Assembly (NCBI RefSeq): GCF_900698925.1
Contig: NZ_LR217714.1
Location: forward strand, 1 to 36,062
From: Erwinia_E haradaeae_I
GTDB taxonomy: Bacteria > Pseudomonadota > Gammaproteobacteria > Enterobacterales > Enterobacteriaceae
DNA length: 36,062 nucleotides
Direction: 5' to 3'
The translations under genes were made by a program, and so were the position numbers. The notes beneath the pieces are model-generated. The model made no database searches and had not been told where the DNA came from. It saw only the letters and a list, made by a program, of their open reading frames with translations. Of this stretch, positions 8,685 through 18,281 are shown piece by piece; positions within the stretch are counted from its first letter, which is position 1, and each line of letters opens with the position of its first letter.

Positions 8685-9718
8685 AACAACCAAGACTGGA
8701 TAAAAATAGTTTCTAGATATTTTGCATTATCTACATCATAATGAGAGCCATTTCAAACAATATAAGTAATAAAAATTGTACGAACTCATACAAAATGAGT
8801 GATTATATTTCTTATTTTAAAATTTATATCTAGTGCACTTAGTTAATATATTTTAGCGGACAGTAAGAGAATTGAGTTGCAGAGACAAAAAATTAATTTT
8901 TTAAATTACAGAACATGCATTCTATATGAATATGATAAATAATCTAATAACTTTATAAGATCTGGCTAGTAATGTAATGAATTATGGATAGTAACATCAA
9001 ATATGATCTTTATCATCTTGTCATTAAAGTTTAATTATTTGAGTTAGCGCTTATTAATGTAATTACATTATATCTAAACTAGAATATTATATATTTAATT
9101 TGTAAACAATTTGTATACACGATTAAATATTCTTGTAACTCAGAGAGAAGATTTACTTTAATTAGAGATGACCCCATTTTTATCTACTGGTGAACTTCTG
9201 TTTTATTAAATAACATAACATGCTATAAAAGAATATGTGAACCAGACAGATCCGGTGTGCAACAAAAACCATCTGAATGAGCGGGTATTGTATAGGTAGA
9301 GCGGAAAATGTTTGTGTGTCTGCCTAGACAAAGTGTCTGTATATAGTAGTGGGAAATATATAGATAGTTAGTAGTGTTATCTTAATGCATAAAAAAATTA
9401 AGTTTCGATTTTTTAAATTGAACTAATGTTATTAGAACAGATCTTCCTTGAATAGTAAGATCTGTCTGCCAATAAGAATGAATTTTTATATTTAGGAGTG
9501 ATCACTAATCTGTTGTATTTGTCATAGAAAACATTAGAGTAGTGAGAGTATTTAGAGTACAAAACCATAAGGTTATATATGGATTGTAAATACTATAGGC
9601 AAAATAAAATAGTTTTTAACAGCTACCTTCTAGCCCAAGCACATTTGGTAATGAAAATCAGAAAGTAATCTAGCAGATATAGCCCGACAAGTATGAAAAA
9701 TACTAAAGACTATTGCCA
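8685..9718. other. Desert between nupC and ibpA, arm A
   Basis: No intact gene. The segment about 9235-9350 is distinctly less AT-rich than the rest, contains short frames in several phases and no ribosome binding site, and looks like the remains of a lost gene. A small ACTCAT/ATGAGT hairpin lies near 8784-8800. Confidence 0.55.
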
Positions 9719-9764
9719 ATTACCAACAAAATAGCGCCCTGTAAGGCGCTATTTTGTTGGTAAT
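9719..9764. terminator. ibpA terminator hairpin, arm A
   Basis: A perfect 20-bp stem with a 6-base loop (ATTACCAACA... with GCGCC at its top), starting two bases after the ibpA stop codon. Being symmetric with A/T-rich stem bases it can act in both directions and would shield ibpA from inward transcription out of nupC. Confidence 0.85.
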
Positions 9765-9765
9765 A

Positions 9766-10266
9766 TTAAGTCTTGTTATGCTCAACAACATGCCCATCTT
9801 TATTATTGTTATTTGATCCGATTGAAATCTTTTTGGGTTTCTCTTGTTCGGGGATATCATAAGTAAATTGTAGCGTTAACAATCCATTATCTAACTTAGC
9901 TTGATAAATCATAATTCGATGCTCTAAGCTAAAACTGAGAGAAAATTCCTTTTTTTGGATACCTTTGTGAAGATAAGTGGTGCTCTCTTTTTCTTCAGTA
10001 GAAGTTATGTCTTCACTTTTTGGAGTACCGCGTAAAGTAAAGTGATTATTAAGTACTGAAATATCTAATTCATCCTGCGTATAGCCTGGTACGCTTACTG
10101 TCATTTCATAATGGTCTTTATCTTTTTGTAATAGATTGTATGCAGGGTTATCACCAACAGGTGATTCACCCGTTAGACGACTAAAAAGATTGTCAATCTG
10201 TGTAAAACGATCAGATAAAAGATTATTGCTCCATGTAGGCATGAGAGAGAAAGAACGGTAGGCCAT
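9766..10266 (-). CDS. ibpA: Small heat-shock protein of the IbpA/Hsp20 family, arm A copy
   Basis: Same protein as 25797-26297, where domain evidence is given. It is transcribed outward and convergent with nupC. Its ribosome binding site AGGAGG lies six bases before ATG. Confidence 0.9.
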   Translation of the reverse strand: MAYRSFSLMPTWSNNLLSDRFTQIDNLFSRLTGESPVGDNPAYNLLQKDKDHYEMTVSVPGYTQDELDISVLNNHFTLRGTPKSEDITSTEEKESTTYLHKGIQKKEFSLSFSLEHRIMIYQAKLDNGLLTLQFTYDIPEQEKPKKISIGSNNNNKDGHVVEHNKT

Positions 10267-11161
10267 AGCATCCTCCTATAAAATACATATAATTGAGAAT
10301 AAAATTATACTCACATATTGACTATGTTGGTATATATAAAGATATTTCAAGGATTATTCTTAAAAAGATTAAAGAAACTAATATTCTTATTACTCAAGTC
10401 TATTTTCCCTCTAATGGAATTAGTTCTATTTATTGGAGGATTAAGATTATTTGCTAGAATATATATTTATATATATGTTATTTTTTTGATTATTATTAGA
10501 ATTGGAGCATCATTAATGCACTGAACTATAGCTTATTCAAAATAATAACTTTAATAGTTATATTTTAAATCAGTTGTTTGGTTTGATAAAATATCAATAT
10601 ATTTTATTAGATAATAGTTTATATCGTTTTTTTTGAATACAAGATTTAAATCATTTTCCTAAAAATACTCTAATTTATTGATATACTAGAATCAGTAACA
10701 TTTTTTAATAGACACTTAGATAATATATTCAAAGGTCTTTATAATATTAATTAGTCCACCTAAGAAATTAAATTTTTAGATAGGACTGGGATTGTTCATT
10801 TTCTTCTTTCTAAGATTGAATGGTTAATAAATTTTGTTTAATTTTTATCGGGTAATCTCGGTAATCTCAAAGTTGTTTTTATGAAATAAATTTATCAATT
10901 TCATCTGACGCCCATTTACCTCATTAATAACAATATCTAACATATAATTAATATTAGTTAAAAAATAAACTATAAACAATGCTAGTTTTAATTTCACCTA
11001 GTACGCAAAGTTTATATCGCTGGTTCTTCTTATTCTTCATTTTTAATCGATTCTTGATCAAGTATTAGTTAGTTTTTTAATGAACATACTAATTATTAAT
11101 CTAGAGGGAGTGTCTAATAAGACTAATATCTATCCCAATAGATCTACTATTTATGTAATTT

Positions 11162-11224
11162 GTACACTAATTTAGGACAGAAGGAATGCTAATCCTATAT
11201 AGGATTAAAGGTGTTCTAGTGTAC
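11162..11224. repeat. Nested dyad symmetry, arm A
   Basis: Outer half-sites GTACACTA (11162-11169) and TAGTGTAC (11217-11224) enclose a perfect 18-bp palindrome TAATCCTATATAGGATTA (11190-11207). Two dyads within 63 bp suggest a protein-binding or recombination site, but no known site is recognised. Confidence 0.5.
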
Positions 11225-11322
11225 CAAAAGTAGATTAAAGTTTTGAAAAAATATATAAATGAGAATATGGACACATTTATTTTTAAGTTTTTAATTGCAT
11301 GATTTATAATCATTATATAATT

Positions 11323-11421
11323 TTAATTGCAGTTACTTAAAGGAGAAGACTTTTTATTACAAGATAAATAGATTCTCGATAGAGAAATATAAGAATATAT
11401 ACAAGACCCTATAATATTCAT
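11323..11421 (-). CDS. 32-residue ORF with strong SD, arm A copy
   Basis: Mirror of 24642-24740. It begins MNIIGSCIYSYISLS and has TGGAGGT five bases before ATG. No family recognised. It could be a small peptide or the surviving 5' end of a decayed gene. Confidence 0.3.
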   Translation of the reverse strand: MNIIGSCIYSYISLSRIYLSCNKKSSPLSNCN

Positions 11422-11958
11422 AACTACCTCCAGTATTATTAGAAATAGATAAATAAGGGTCCGATCTTGATATTTGATTTAAGTGATATTGCACTTAGAA
11501 ACGTTATGATTTAGTTAATAGGTGAGCCTGGTTTAAGAAGAAATCCTATAAGTAGATAAGAAAGAAATCTACTTAGTGTTGCTAAAATGTTAATGGGATT
11601 AGCATTATTTAATTTTTCATATAGATAGTGAAAATACTCAAATTATTGTTATGGTAAGTCTAGAATATAATTCAAACTACATCATAATGTAGTTTATAGT
11701 ATATACTGGTAGCTTGTTATGCATCCATTCAAGCGTTAACGCTCTCTCCTAGCTGGCTTAATGGATTATAAATTCTCTCAGGTTATGTGTGATACAATTC
11801 GATTCCTATCAACAAGCTAATCCTTCTTTAGATTATTTTAGTGAATAATGCATAGGAAAATGATGTACAGTTCTTTTATTGGTCGATACATATATACATT
11901 ATATAATCAATAGACTATTTCCTATAAAAAATAAGACTTACGATATAAATAGTGCTTT

Positions 11959-12014
11959 GGTTATTAAGTAGTATTGATTAATAGGTGGTTATTAAGTAGT
12001 ATTAATTAATGGGT
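11959..12014. repeat. 28-bp tandem direct repeat, two units, arm A
   Basis: Units 11959-11986 and 11987-12014 both begin GGTTATTAAGTAGTATT and are identical at 26 of 28 positions. Two units are too few for a typical iteron array; a GTAAGAGC hairpin overlaps its right end. Confidence 0.75.
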
Positions 12015-12222
12015 AAGAGCGTAAATTAAGGCTCTTACGCAATAGGAGATAAGTAATATATTTCAATTAATTTAAATTAAAATAGTCATTTCTATATAGC
12101 GCTATAAATTAATGATGGTAACATTAGTTGTTGTTGAAGATAGAACATCCTTTGTCAAAACATTAAATTTGTTGAATAGAAAATAACATAACCCATACTT
12201 TTTTATCATGGTATATTTGATA

Positions 12223-12768
12223 ATGCGCAATATAATAAAATCTATTTTCAACAGTCTTGTATTTGTTTTAATGATCACATCCCTTCCTCTATATGCAGTT
12301 TGCATAACTGACCAAGATATAGAAGTCGGTTTTTCTCCCGGAGGAACAGCACAACACATTGTTCTTTCAGCAATTACAGGAGCTAGAAAATCAATAGATA
12401 TTGCTGCCTATTCATTTACTAGTAAGCCCATCGCTTTAGCTTTAATTGAGGCTAAGAATCGAGGTGTAAATATACGAGTAGTCGCTGATAGGAAATCAAA
12501 CAGTAGCAAATACACTGCTGTAACCTATTTAATTAATAAAAATGTCTCAGTTAAACTTAATGAAAAGTATGCGATTATGCATAATAAATTTATGATTATT
12601 GATGGTATCTCAGTGGAAACAGGGTCGTTTAATTATACACAAAACGCTGTTTCTCATAATGCAGAAAATGTTATTTATTTGCATAACCGACTAGATATTG
12701 CTAACAAATATTCTAAAGAATTTAATAGATTATGGTTGGAATCCATATCTGTTAAACCTATGTATTAA
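12223..12768 (+). CDS. nuc: Secreted PLD-family endonuclease (Nuc-like), arm A copy
   Basis: A single-HKD phospholipase-D superfamily nuclease resembling Nuc of plasmid pKM101, a periplasmic non-specific DNA endonuclease that works as a homodimer. The motif is complete: HNKFMIID (H120, K122 and D127 from this start) followed by GSFNYT, then NAEN. ATG 12223 rather than ATG 12208 gives a standard signal peptide: MRN, a hydrophobic core through FVLMITS, and cleavage after LYA. Neither ATG has a clear SD. The protein is 181 residues, close to the family length. Neighbours are deserts and the resolvase, so it belongs to the plasmid-backbone side of the arm. Retention of an intact nuclease in otherwise eroding DNA suggests selection. 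Confidence 0.88.
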   Translation: MRNIIKSIFNSLVFVLMITSLPLYAVCITDQDIEVGFSPGGTAQHIVLSAITGARKSIDIAAYSFTSKPIALALIEAKNRGVNIRVVADRKSNSSKYTAVTYLINKNVSVKLNEKYAIMHNKFMIIDGISVETGSFNYTQNAVSHNAENVIYLHNRLDIANKYSKEFNRLWLESISVKPMY

Positions 12769-13739
12769 TTGTAGATGAATTCAAGTGTATACCTATTTTT
12801 TTGAGATATAGTTGTATCTATTTTTACTGGTTATTTCTGAGACTACTAGAAGTTACATGAAACAATATTTTAAATACATGAGTTCTCTGTAATAGTTGTG
12901 TATGCTATTTTACTGGCACAAAGAAAAATTCTTCTGTCTTTAATAAGAATTAAATTCTTGTTCATAATTTTTACCAAGGCGTGGATGTTAATCATTACAT
13001 TATTTTTTAATGACTGAAATAGCATGCTCTATATTAAGGGTTATATAAAATAACTGGTTTGATATATGGTATGTAGAGATTTTCTGTTCAATAAAACTAT
13101 TTAGGTTGTATAGACAATGTTATTAGAGTGTTTAGTTGGACGCTGCATAAAAGATTGTTTATTTCATTTCATAACTCTTCCCTAAATGTCTTGCATTTTA
13201 TTATCTTTAAGTTATTGTATGTATTAAATATTAAAAGATTAATTCATATTGACCGCAATATAGTTGTAGATTATTCATGGTTTACTGTTATGTATAGACA
13301 TGGTCATGGAATGACTTATGTCGTGGAAATAAGATTAAGTGTTTAGATGAGAATCAGTTATTGCATTAAATCCATTCTTAGATCTATTATCTTAAAGTTC
13401 TTAACTATTAAAGATGAATCGATTGGGATTTAGTGATATAATCATAGGTTAGTTTAAAAAAATTTTATGTGCAGAATTATATATTAATAGATTTTTTTCT
13501 TTTTTCTATCTACAGATAGAGATAGATAGTGAGATAAGATGGATAACTTAAGTTTAAACTTAAATATTTAATATTTATTAGAAGAATAAAAACAATATCT
13601 AATGTATAGATCAGATTAATAAGTTGTTGATTAAATCGGTATAGTATTTTCTAAACATTTCTAAAAATCTTAATATTGGTTAAAGATAGCCAATCAATAG
13701 ATATTGTTAACCTATACTAGTCTTATTCCATAAGACTGC
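12769..13739. other. Desert between nuc and the res-like region, arm A
   Basis: No supported gene. A 72-codon frame (13128-13346) lacks an SD. A short palindrome AAGTTTAAACTT lies near 13550. Confidence 0.55.
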
Positions 13740-13836
13740 CTGTCTGGGTGTTGTCAATTTAAGGTATAGCATATTATGGCGTAAGATGCGTATTTTGAAA
13801 ATGTCAGAATAAAATTCTATTTTATATATATTGACA
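13740..13836. promoter_or_regulatory. Candidate res site upstream of the resolvase, arm A
   Basis: TGTC half-site-like motifs recur upstream of the recombinase start: TGTCTGGGT (about 13741), TGTCAATTT (about 13752), and a dyad TGTCAGAATA (13802-13811) with TATATTGACA (13827-13836) spanning 35 bp, about the size of a Tn3-type res subsite II. Tn3-family resolvases bind inverted TGTC-type half-sites just upstream of their own gene. The crossover subsite is not assignable by eye. Confidence 0.4.
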
Positions 13837-13885
13837 TGTAGAAGTAAAAGATATAGAGTTATTTTTGATATTTTAGAGAAAATTT

Positions 13886-14458
13886 ATGATAGGACAACGT
13901 ATTGGCTATACTCGAATCAGTACCATACATCAAAATCCACAGAGACAACTCGACTCCGTCAAGGTGGACCGAATTTTTACTGACGTAGCATCCGGAAAAG
14001 AAATTAAACGACCTCAATTAGAGGCATTAATTAATTTTGTTCGCTCCGGAGACACTGTACTTATCCATAGCATGGATCGTTTAGCGCGTAACCTTAATGA
14101 CTTGCGCCGTATTGTGCAAATGTTAACAGAGCGTGGAGTACGTGTTGAATTTATCCAGGAAAATCTGAGTTTTACTGGCAAAGACTCGCCTCTTTCCAAT
14201 CTCATGTTAGCTGTTATTGGAGCGTTTGCTGAATTTGAACGTTCTTTACTGAAAGAGCGTCAACGTGAAGGAATTGAGTTAGCTAAACAACGAGGTGTTT
14301 ACCGAGGTCGCAAAAGAACACTTTCAGATAGACAAGTCACTGAACTGTGTCAGCGGGTTGCTTCGGGAGAAAAAAAAGTCAAGGTTGCGCGTGATTTTTC
14401 TATAAGTCGAGAAACCTTATATCAATATATAAGAAGAGAAGGATCAAGAGTTGTATGA
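13886..14458 (+). CDS. Serine recombinase (resolvase/invertase family), arm A copy
   Basis: A 190-residue small serine recombinase. The catalytic serine is S12 in YTRIST, with R10; the second conserved block MDRLARNL supplies D64, R65 and R68; FAEFERSLLKERQREG forms the start of the long E helix; and a C-terminal helix-turn-helix (about residues 162-184, KVARDFSISRETLYQYI) binds DNA. Family members resolve plasmid dimers or cointegrates, or invert segments. There is no transposase beside it and no Tn3 terminal repeat, so a plasmid-maintenance role is more likely than transposition. It is read inward, toward the single-copy region. Catalytic residues are intact. Confidence 0.93.
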   Translation: MIGQRIGYTRISTIHQNPQRQLDSVKVDRIFTDVASGKEIKRPQLEALINFVRSGDTVLIHSMDRLARNLNDLRRIVQMLTERGVRVEFIQENLSFTGKDSPLSNLMLAVIGAFAEFERSLLKERQREGIELAKQRGVYRGRKRTLSDRQVTELCQRVASGEKKVKVARDFSISRETLYQYIRREGSRVV

Positions 14459-15109
14459 CAATTCTTGTATTGGATGCATATAGTTGATAACAAAAGCCTG
14501 TTTTTATCAAAATTCCCATAGAAGCAAATAGTATTCAATATTTTATGAATAAAAAAAATTTCTGATTCCGTGAAAGTTAAAAGTATAATCGATATTAGAG
14601 TAGATTTGAAAAAGCCGCTTAGGATAAGTTTACGGATACGCTATTTATCAGTATAAATTGATTTATTTTGTTTATTTAGGTGTATTAAATAATGTGATAC
14701 CTTTAATCATAAGACAAATGGTCGAAATCCATCTAGCACTGAAGGAAGGGGTATGCGAAAACCTTTTTTAAAAGTCATATTAGGAATTTCGTTTATTAAA
14801 ATCAGGATAGGAAGTAGACGAAAGCTTGTCTACACACACCAATACCTCAGAGAATTAATCACACTCATTTTATCTAATACATAAGGTATAAATATACGTA
14901 TCAATGTAGTTAGTACGCTTTATTTGATTTATTTAGTTATTGACTCTTAACTATAAATGAATAGTAAGTCATATACAGTTGAGGACTAAATACAATTGTT
15001 CAAACTATGTTGCATAATCAAAGATTATGGCCTCTCTTATAAAGAGAGATCAGAAATCATCGTATTACATTAAAATTCTAAAATGAATTTTTCAAGAAGA
15101 TAAAATTAT
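14459..15109. other. Inner end of arm A, after the resolvase
   Basis: Contains a 43-codon frame with a good SD (14753-14884) and otherwise AT-rich sequence with no recognisable gene. The repeat ends at 15109 without a target duplication or transposon-like terminus. Confidence 0.55.
14753..14884 (+). CDS. 43-residue ORF with good SD, arm A copy
   Basis: Begins MRKPFLKVILGISFIKI, preceded by GAAGGAAGGGGT ending right at the ATG, so AAGGA is about six bases upstream. It has a basic N-terminus and a hydrophobic stretch. No family recognised; it could be a truncated gene start. Confidence 0.3.
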   Translation: MRKPFLKVILGISFIKIRIGSRRKLVYTHQYLRELITLILSNT

Positions 15110-16194
15110 CATTTTAATAATAGACATGATCTATAAGTACTTCATGGTTAAACATTATCATAGTTTTATAGAGTTATATCAGATAGAAATAGGTTATTTT
15201 TCCTAATGATTATTAATTTTAAATGATTATTTATAATAAAAAATTAGATGCAATATCTATTATTGCACCAACCTATAAATATTTGAGTTAAGTTTAAATT
15301 ACTGAAATTCATTTAATCTATAAATTATAAATTTTTTAGTTTAATGTAGTTAAAACTTTCCGTTCTTTATCAATTAGAAAGATCGCATTTTCTACCGTAT
15401 GGACAATAATAAGCTTTTTACATGAAGCAACACGAGTGATTAACTAAAGAAAAATAAATATATTTTTTTATGTGTATCTATATTAATAAAGTTAGTAAGT
15501 AAGAAGAGGTCTAATGATGCAATCATTAAGTCAATATAGATAATAAGTCATACTAATAATTAGAAATAAAGAAAAGAGTAATGATTTCAAAAAAGAACTT
15601 AAAGTGATTAAACATATTTTGAAATAAGTAATATTAATCTATATTTCCAATATAGAAGATTAGATATTATTTTCATCTTTATTTTTTTATATATTAAATA
15701 AACTAGAAAGATTAATAAAAATTCATTATTTCAGTAAAAATAATGTTATTTATTATTAATAACAACTGTATTAAAAAATTATATTTTAGAATTTCTCTAT
15801 TAATTATCTAGACAGAATGTCTAATCTAAATTTTTATATTTTTAATATTATTAATATAGATTTTATTATTTTTATATTTTTATATTTTGAAAAAAATTTC
15901 ATATAATTTTAATAAACAATAAATTAAAATAAAAAATATAATTTAATTCATATAGAAGTCTCATATTTATTACATGAGATTATTGAATAAGAATCTTGTA
16001 TAATAGATCTAATGAAGATGAATAAAATTCATATCAAAATAAAATGAGATACTCTTCTTAATTCAATTAATCTTATAAAGAAAAACATCGTTAGTATAAA
16101 ACCGATAATTAAAATCTAGACCAACCTAAGAAAAAAGTATTATTAATATACTAAATATTGTCATTAGAAAAACTAAATGAATAGTATTTAACTA

Positions 16195-16220
16195 GTCTAT
16201 TTCTCTATAGAGAAATAGAC
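16195..16220. repeat. 26-bp perfect palindrome
   Basis: GTCTATTTCTC-TATA-GAGAAATAGAC. The 11-bp stem could be a relict bidirectional terminator; no T-run of useful length follows. Confidence 0.6.
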
Positions 16221-16595
16221 AACTATACACATTCTATGTGGTGGTATTGATCATTGTTAAATATGTTCTTATTTTCTATTCATTTGATATTATCAATAGA
16301 GTTGATATATTAAAATTTTAACTTAGATAAAAGAATAATTTATATATAATTTATTTACATTTATTAAAACATGACTTTTCAAAATTAAATATTTTTATTT
16401 TATAGATATAAATAAATCATGTGAATAATCTAATCTTCATGGGTGCTAGTGTATAATTTTATTTAAATATTAATTAAACATATTACATGAAAAATAAGAA
16501 ATATGTCAATTGCCAAAGATATCAATCTTATTTTAGTGTTGTATTTATTTTCTATATAAAGTATGAATATTTAATGAATTAAAAAATTTTGGTAA

Positions 16596-16625
16596 ATCAA
16601 TATTATTATTAATAATAATATTGAT
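16596..16625. repeat. 30-bp perfect AT palindrome upstream of apbE
   Basis: ATCAATATTATTATT followed by its exact reverse complement, centred about 120 bp before the apbE start. In AT-only sequence this could arise by repeat slippage; a regulatory role is unproven. Confidence 0.6.
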
Positions 16626-16731
16626 ATAGAGTTCTTATGAATTCTATAACTGTGAACACTGCATCTTTCTTTTTCTTCCGATTGAGACTAATTCTGATAT
16701 TATTATGTACAAATAAAGATAGGGGCAAGAT

Positions 16732-17787
16732 ATGAATAATGCATATCGCTATTTTGTGTTCTATATTTTAATATTTATGCAGAGCTCTTGTTCTTACCCT
16801 CACCCTTTATTAAATTATAAAACAACAATACTAACAGGTCATTCTATGGGGACCATTTGGCGAGTAAACGTAGTAGATATACAAGCTGAACGGAAACATG
16901 CATTGCATACTTCTATACAAAAAATACTTGATTATGATGACGCTCAGTTATCTACATGGAAAACTGACTCGGTATTGTCACGTTTTAATCAATATAAAGG
17001 TTATCACTCACAACCTGTAAGCACAGAAATTGCTGATATTATTACACAAGCACTGCGCGTTGGTAACCAAATGAATGGAGCAATGGATATCACTATTGGT
17101 TCCTTAGTAAATCTATGGGGGTTTGGGCCTCGTGGTTCACTAAAATTTACTCCAACACAGCGTCAGATTGATTGCGCCCGTTCTCTTCATGGTCTTTCGT
17201 ATCTGACAGTTACTAACTCTTCCACTCAATCTTATCTTCGTAAAGACATGCCAGGAATCTATATTGATCTCTCTAGTGTGGGAGAGGGGTACGCAGTTGA
17301 TCATCTAGTCCATCTCATGCAAAAAGAAGGTATTGACAATTACCTTGTATCAGTTGGTGGTGCTATTGTCACTTGCGGTCATAACGCCCAAGGTAAACCA
17401 TGGAAAATTGCAATCCAGAAACCAATTGATCAAGAAAATGCAGTACAAGATATTGTTGAACTGAAAGGATGTGGTATTAGTACTTCTGGAACTTATCGCA
17501 ACTACTATGAACTCAATGGAAAACCAATATCTCACTTAATCAATCCATTTACTGGACAACCAGCTCAAAACGAACTAGTATCAGCCACTGTAATTGCTCC
17601 CACTGCACTTGAGGCAGACTGCTGGGACAGTGGTTTAATGATTCTAGGCCTAAAAAAATCTCAAGAATTAGCTATTAAGCATAAAAAAGCAGTATATCTT
17701 GTATATAAAAAGAATGATCAATTAATTAGTTGGATCTCACCGAAATTTTTTCCTTTTATTCAATCACCTTCATTAGGTAATTCTTAA
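16732..17787 (+). CDS. apbE: FAD:protein FMN transferase ApbE
   Basis: Attaches FMN covalently to threonine residues of respiratory flavoproteins (Rnf/Nqr subunits) outside the inner membrane. The 351 residues match the length of E. coli ApbE and align with it throughout: GHSMGTIWR near residue 36, GAMDITIGSLVNLWGFGP (116-133), DLSSVGEGYAVDH (179-191), VSVGGA (207-211), TSGTYRNYYELNGKPISHLI (251-270) and TALEADCWDSGLM (291-303), the last providing the metal/FAD-binding acidic residues. The N-terminus is hydrophobic and ends at C20 (QSSC), an imperfect lipobox, consistent with a lipoprotein. AGGGG precedes the ATG. It is the first of two genes in the single-copy centre, both on +. It is unclear from the window which flavoprotein it serves. 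Confidence 0.95.
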   Translation: MNNAYRYFVFYILIFMQSSCSYPHPLLNYKTTILTGHSMGTIWRVNVVDIQAERKHALHTSIQKILDYDDAQLSTWKTDSVLSRFNQYKGYHSQPVSTEIADIITQALRVGNQMNGAMDITIGSLVNLWGFGPRGSLKFTPTQRQIDCARSLHGLSYLTVTNSSTQSYLRKDMPGIYIDLSSVGEGYAVDHLVHLMQKEGIDNYLVSVGGAIVTCGHNAQGKPWKIAIQKPIDQENAVQDIVELKGCGISTSGTYRNYYELNGKPISHLINPFTGQPAQNELVSATVIAPTALEADCWDSGLMILGLKKSQELAIKHKKAVYLVYKKNDQLISWISPKFFPFIQSPSLGNS

Positions 17788-18281
17788 GCTAAGTAAATGA
17801 AGTCTATGTGCATGGAAATACAGAAACTTTTTTTGCTATATTTTATTTAATAGGATGCTCGTGTATTGCTATAGAGATGGCTCTAAATTTAAAAAACCTT
17901 GTTAATAAATCTATTGAATCATTGCACATCATTCTTTTTTTAACTAGGTTTATCTATAAGAAGAATAATAGATGGGTAGTGCCATAACCTCATAAGGAAT
18001 TAAATATATTTTATAAGATGAAGTAAAGATCTATCTTGTTGTATAAATAAACTACTCGAGTCTGTATACTTTTAAATATATATTATTATGATACTGCCAT
18101 AAGGACTTAAAAGCATACATAAATGAAATGTACTTAGAATCTGTTTCAATATGGCTGAATTTATGGATTCACAGTAAAATTCTGAATACTATATTATGAT
18201 TAAAAAAATTGTATATATTGCATAATAATTTTGTACTGATTCTCTCCTCAGAGACATGTAGATTAATCAAGGAATTTATTT
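17788..18281. other. Gap between apbE and gpmA
   Basis: 494 bp, AT-rich, without a supported gene or strong hairpin. The spacing argues against a tight operon; a promoter for gpmA must lie here but I cannot pick it with confidence. Confidence 0.55.

Larger units (their letters stand above)
10267..12222. other. Desert between ibpA and nuc, arm A
   Basis: About 1.95 kb, the longest desert in the arm without control elements at its start. It holds a nested dyad (11162-11224), a 32-codon frame with a strong ribosome binding site (11323-11421, minus), an inverted pair TAGCTTGTT/AACAAGCTA (11710-11718 and 11811-11819), a 28-bp tandem repeat (11959-12014) and a GTAAGAGC/GCTCTTAC hairpin (12013-12038). 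A 68-codon hydrophobic frame at 10318-10524 starts with TTG, lacks an SD and is probably spurious. Confidence 0.6.
999..15109. repeat. Large inverted repeat, arm A (14,111 bp)
   Basis: This arm is the reverse complement of arm B, with every position x matching 36063-x. The outer edge was read base by base: 999 and 1000 pair with 35064 and 35063, while 998 (a) faces 35065 (a). At the inner edge 15109 pairs with 20954, while 15110 (c) faces 20953 (a); eight further bases then match before the sequences diverge. All seven genes and every incidental frame inside are duplicated exactly, including long non-coding tracts. Identity of this extent implies very recent duplication or continuing gene conversion. 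The arm lacks flanking transposon ends or a transposase, so it is not a simple insertion element. Confidence 0.97.
15110..16731. other. Single-copy region, left desert
   Basis: About 1.6 kb of very AT-rich sequence upstream of apbE with no supported gene. Two perfect palindromes stand out (16195-16220 and 16596-16625). Nothing here is duplicated elsewhere in the window. Confidence 0.6.

Noticed and set aside
10318..10524. 68-codon hydrophobic frame upstream of ibpA
   Set aside because: TTG start without SD, low-complexity ends (IYIYIYVIF), in a desert.
11700..11820. tRNA-like segment with AATTCGATTC resembling a T arm
   Set aside because: No acceptor stem complementary to TCCTATC at the right distance and no convincing anticodon or D arm; the T-arm-like string is probably chance.
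11959..12014. CRISPR or iteron array
   Set aside because: Only two adjacent units with no spacers, so not CRISPR; too few units and too far from repA for iterons.
13128..13346. 72-codon frame between nuc and the resolvase
   Set aside because: No SD and no recognisable domain.
13886..14458. Resolvase as part of a Tn3-family transposon
   Set aside because: No transposase gene, no terminal inverted repeats of the Tn3 type and no target duplication at the arm edges.
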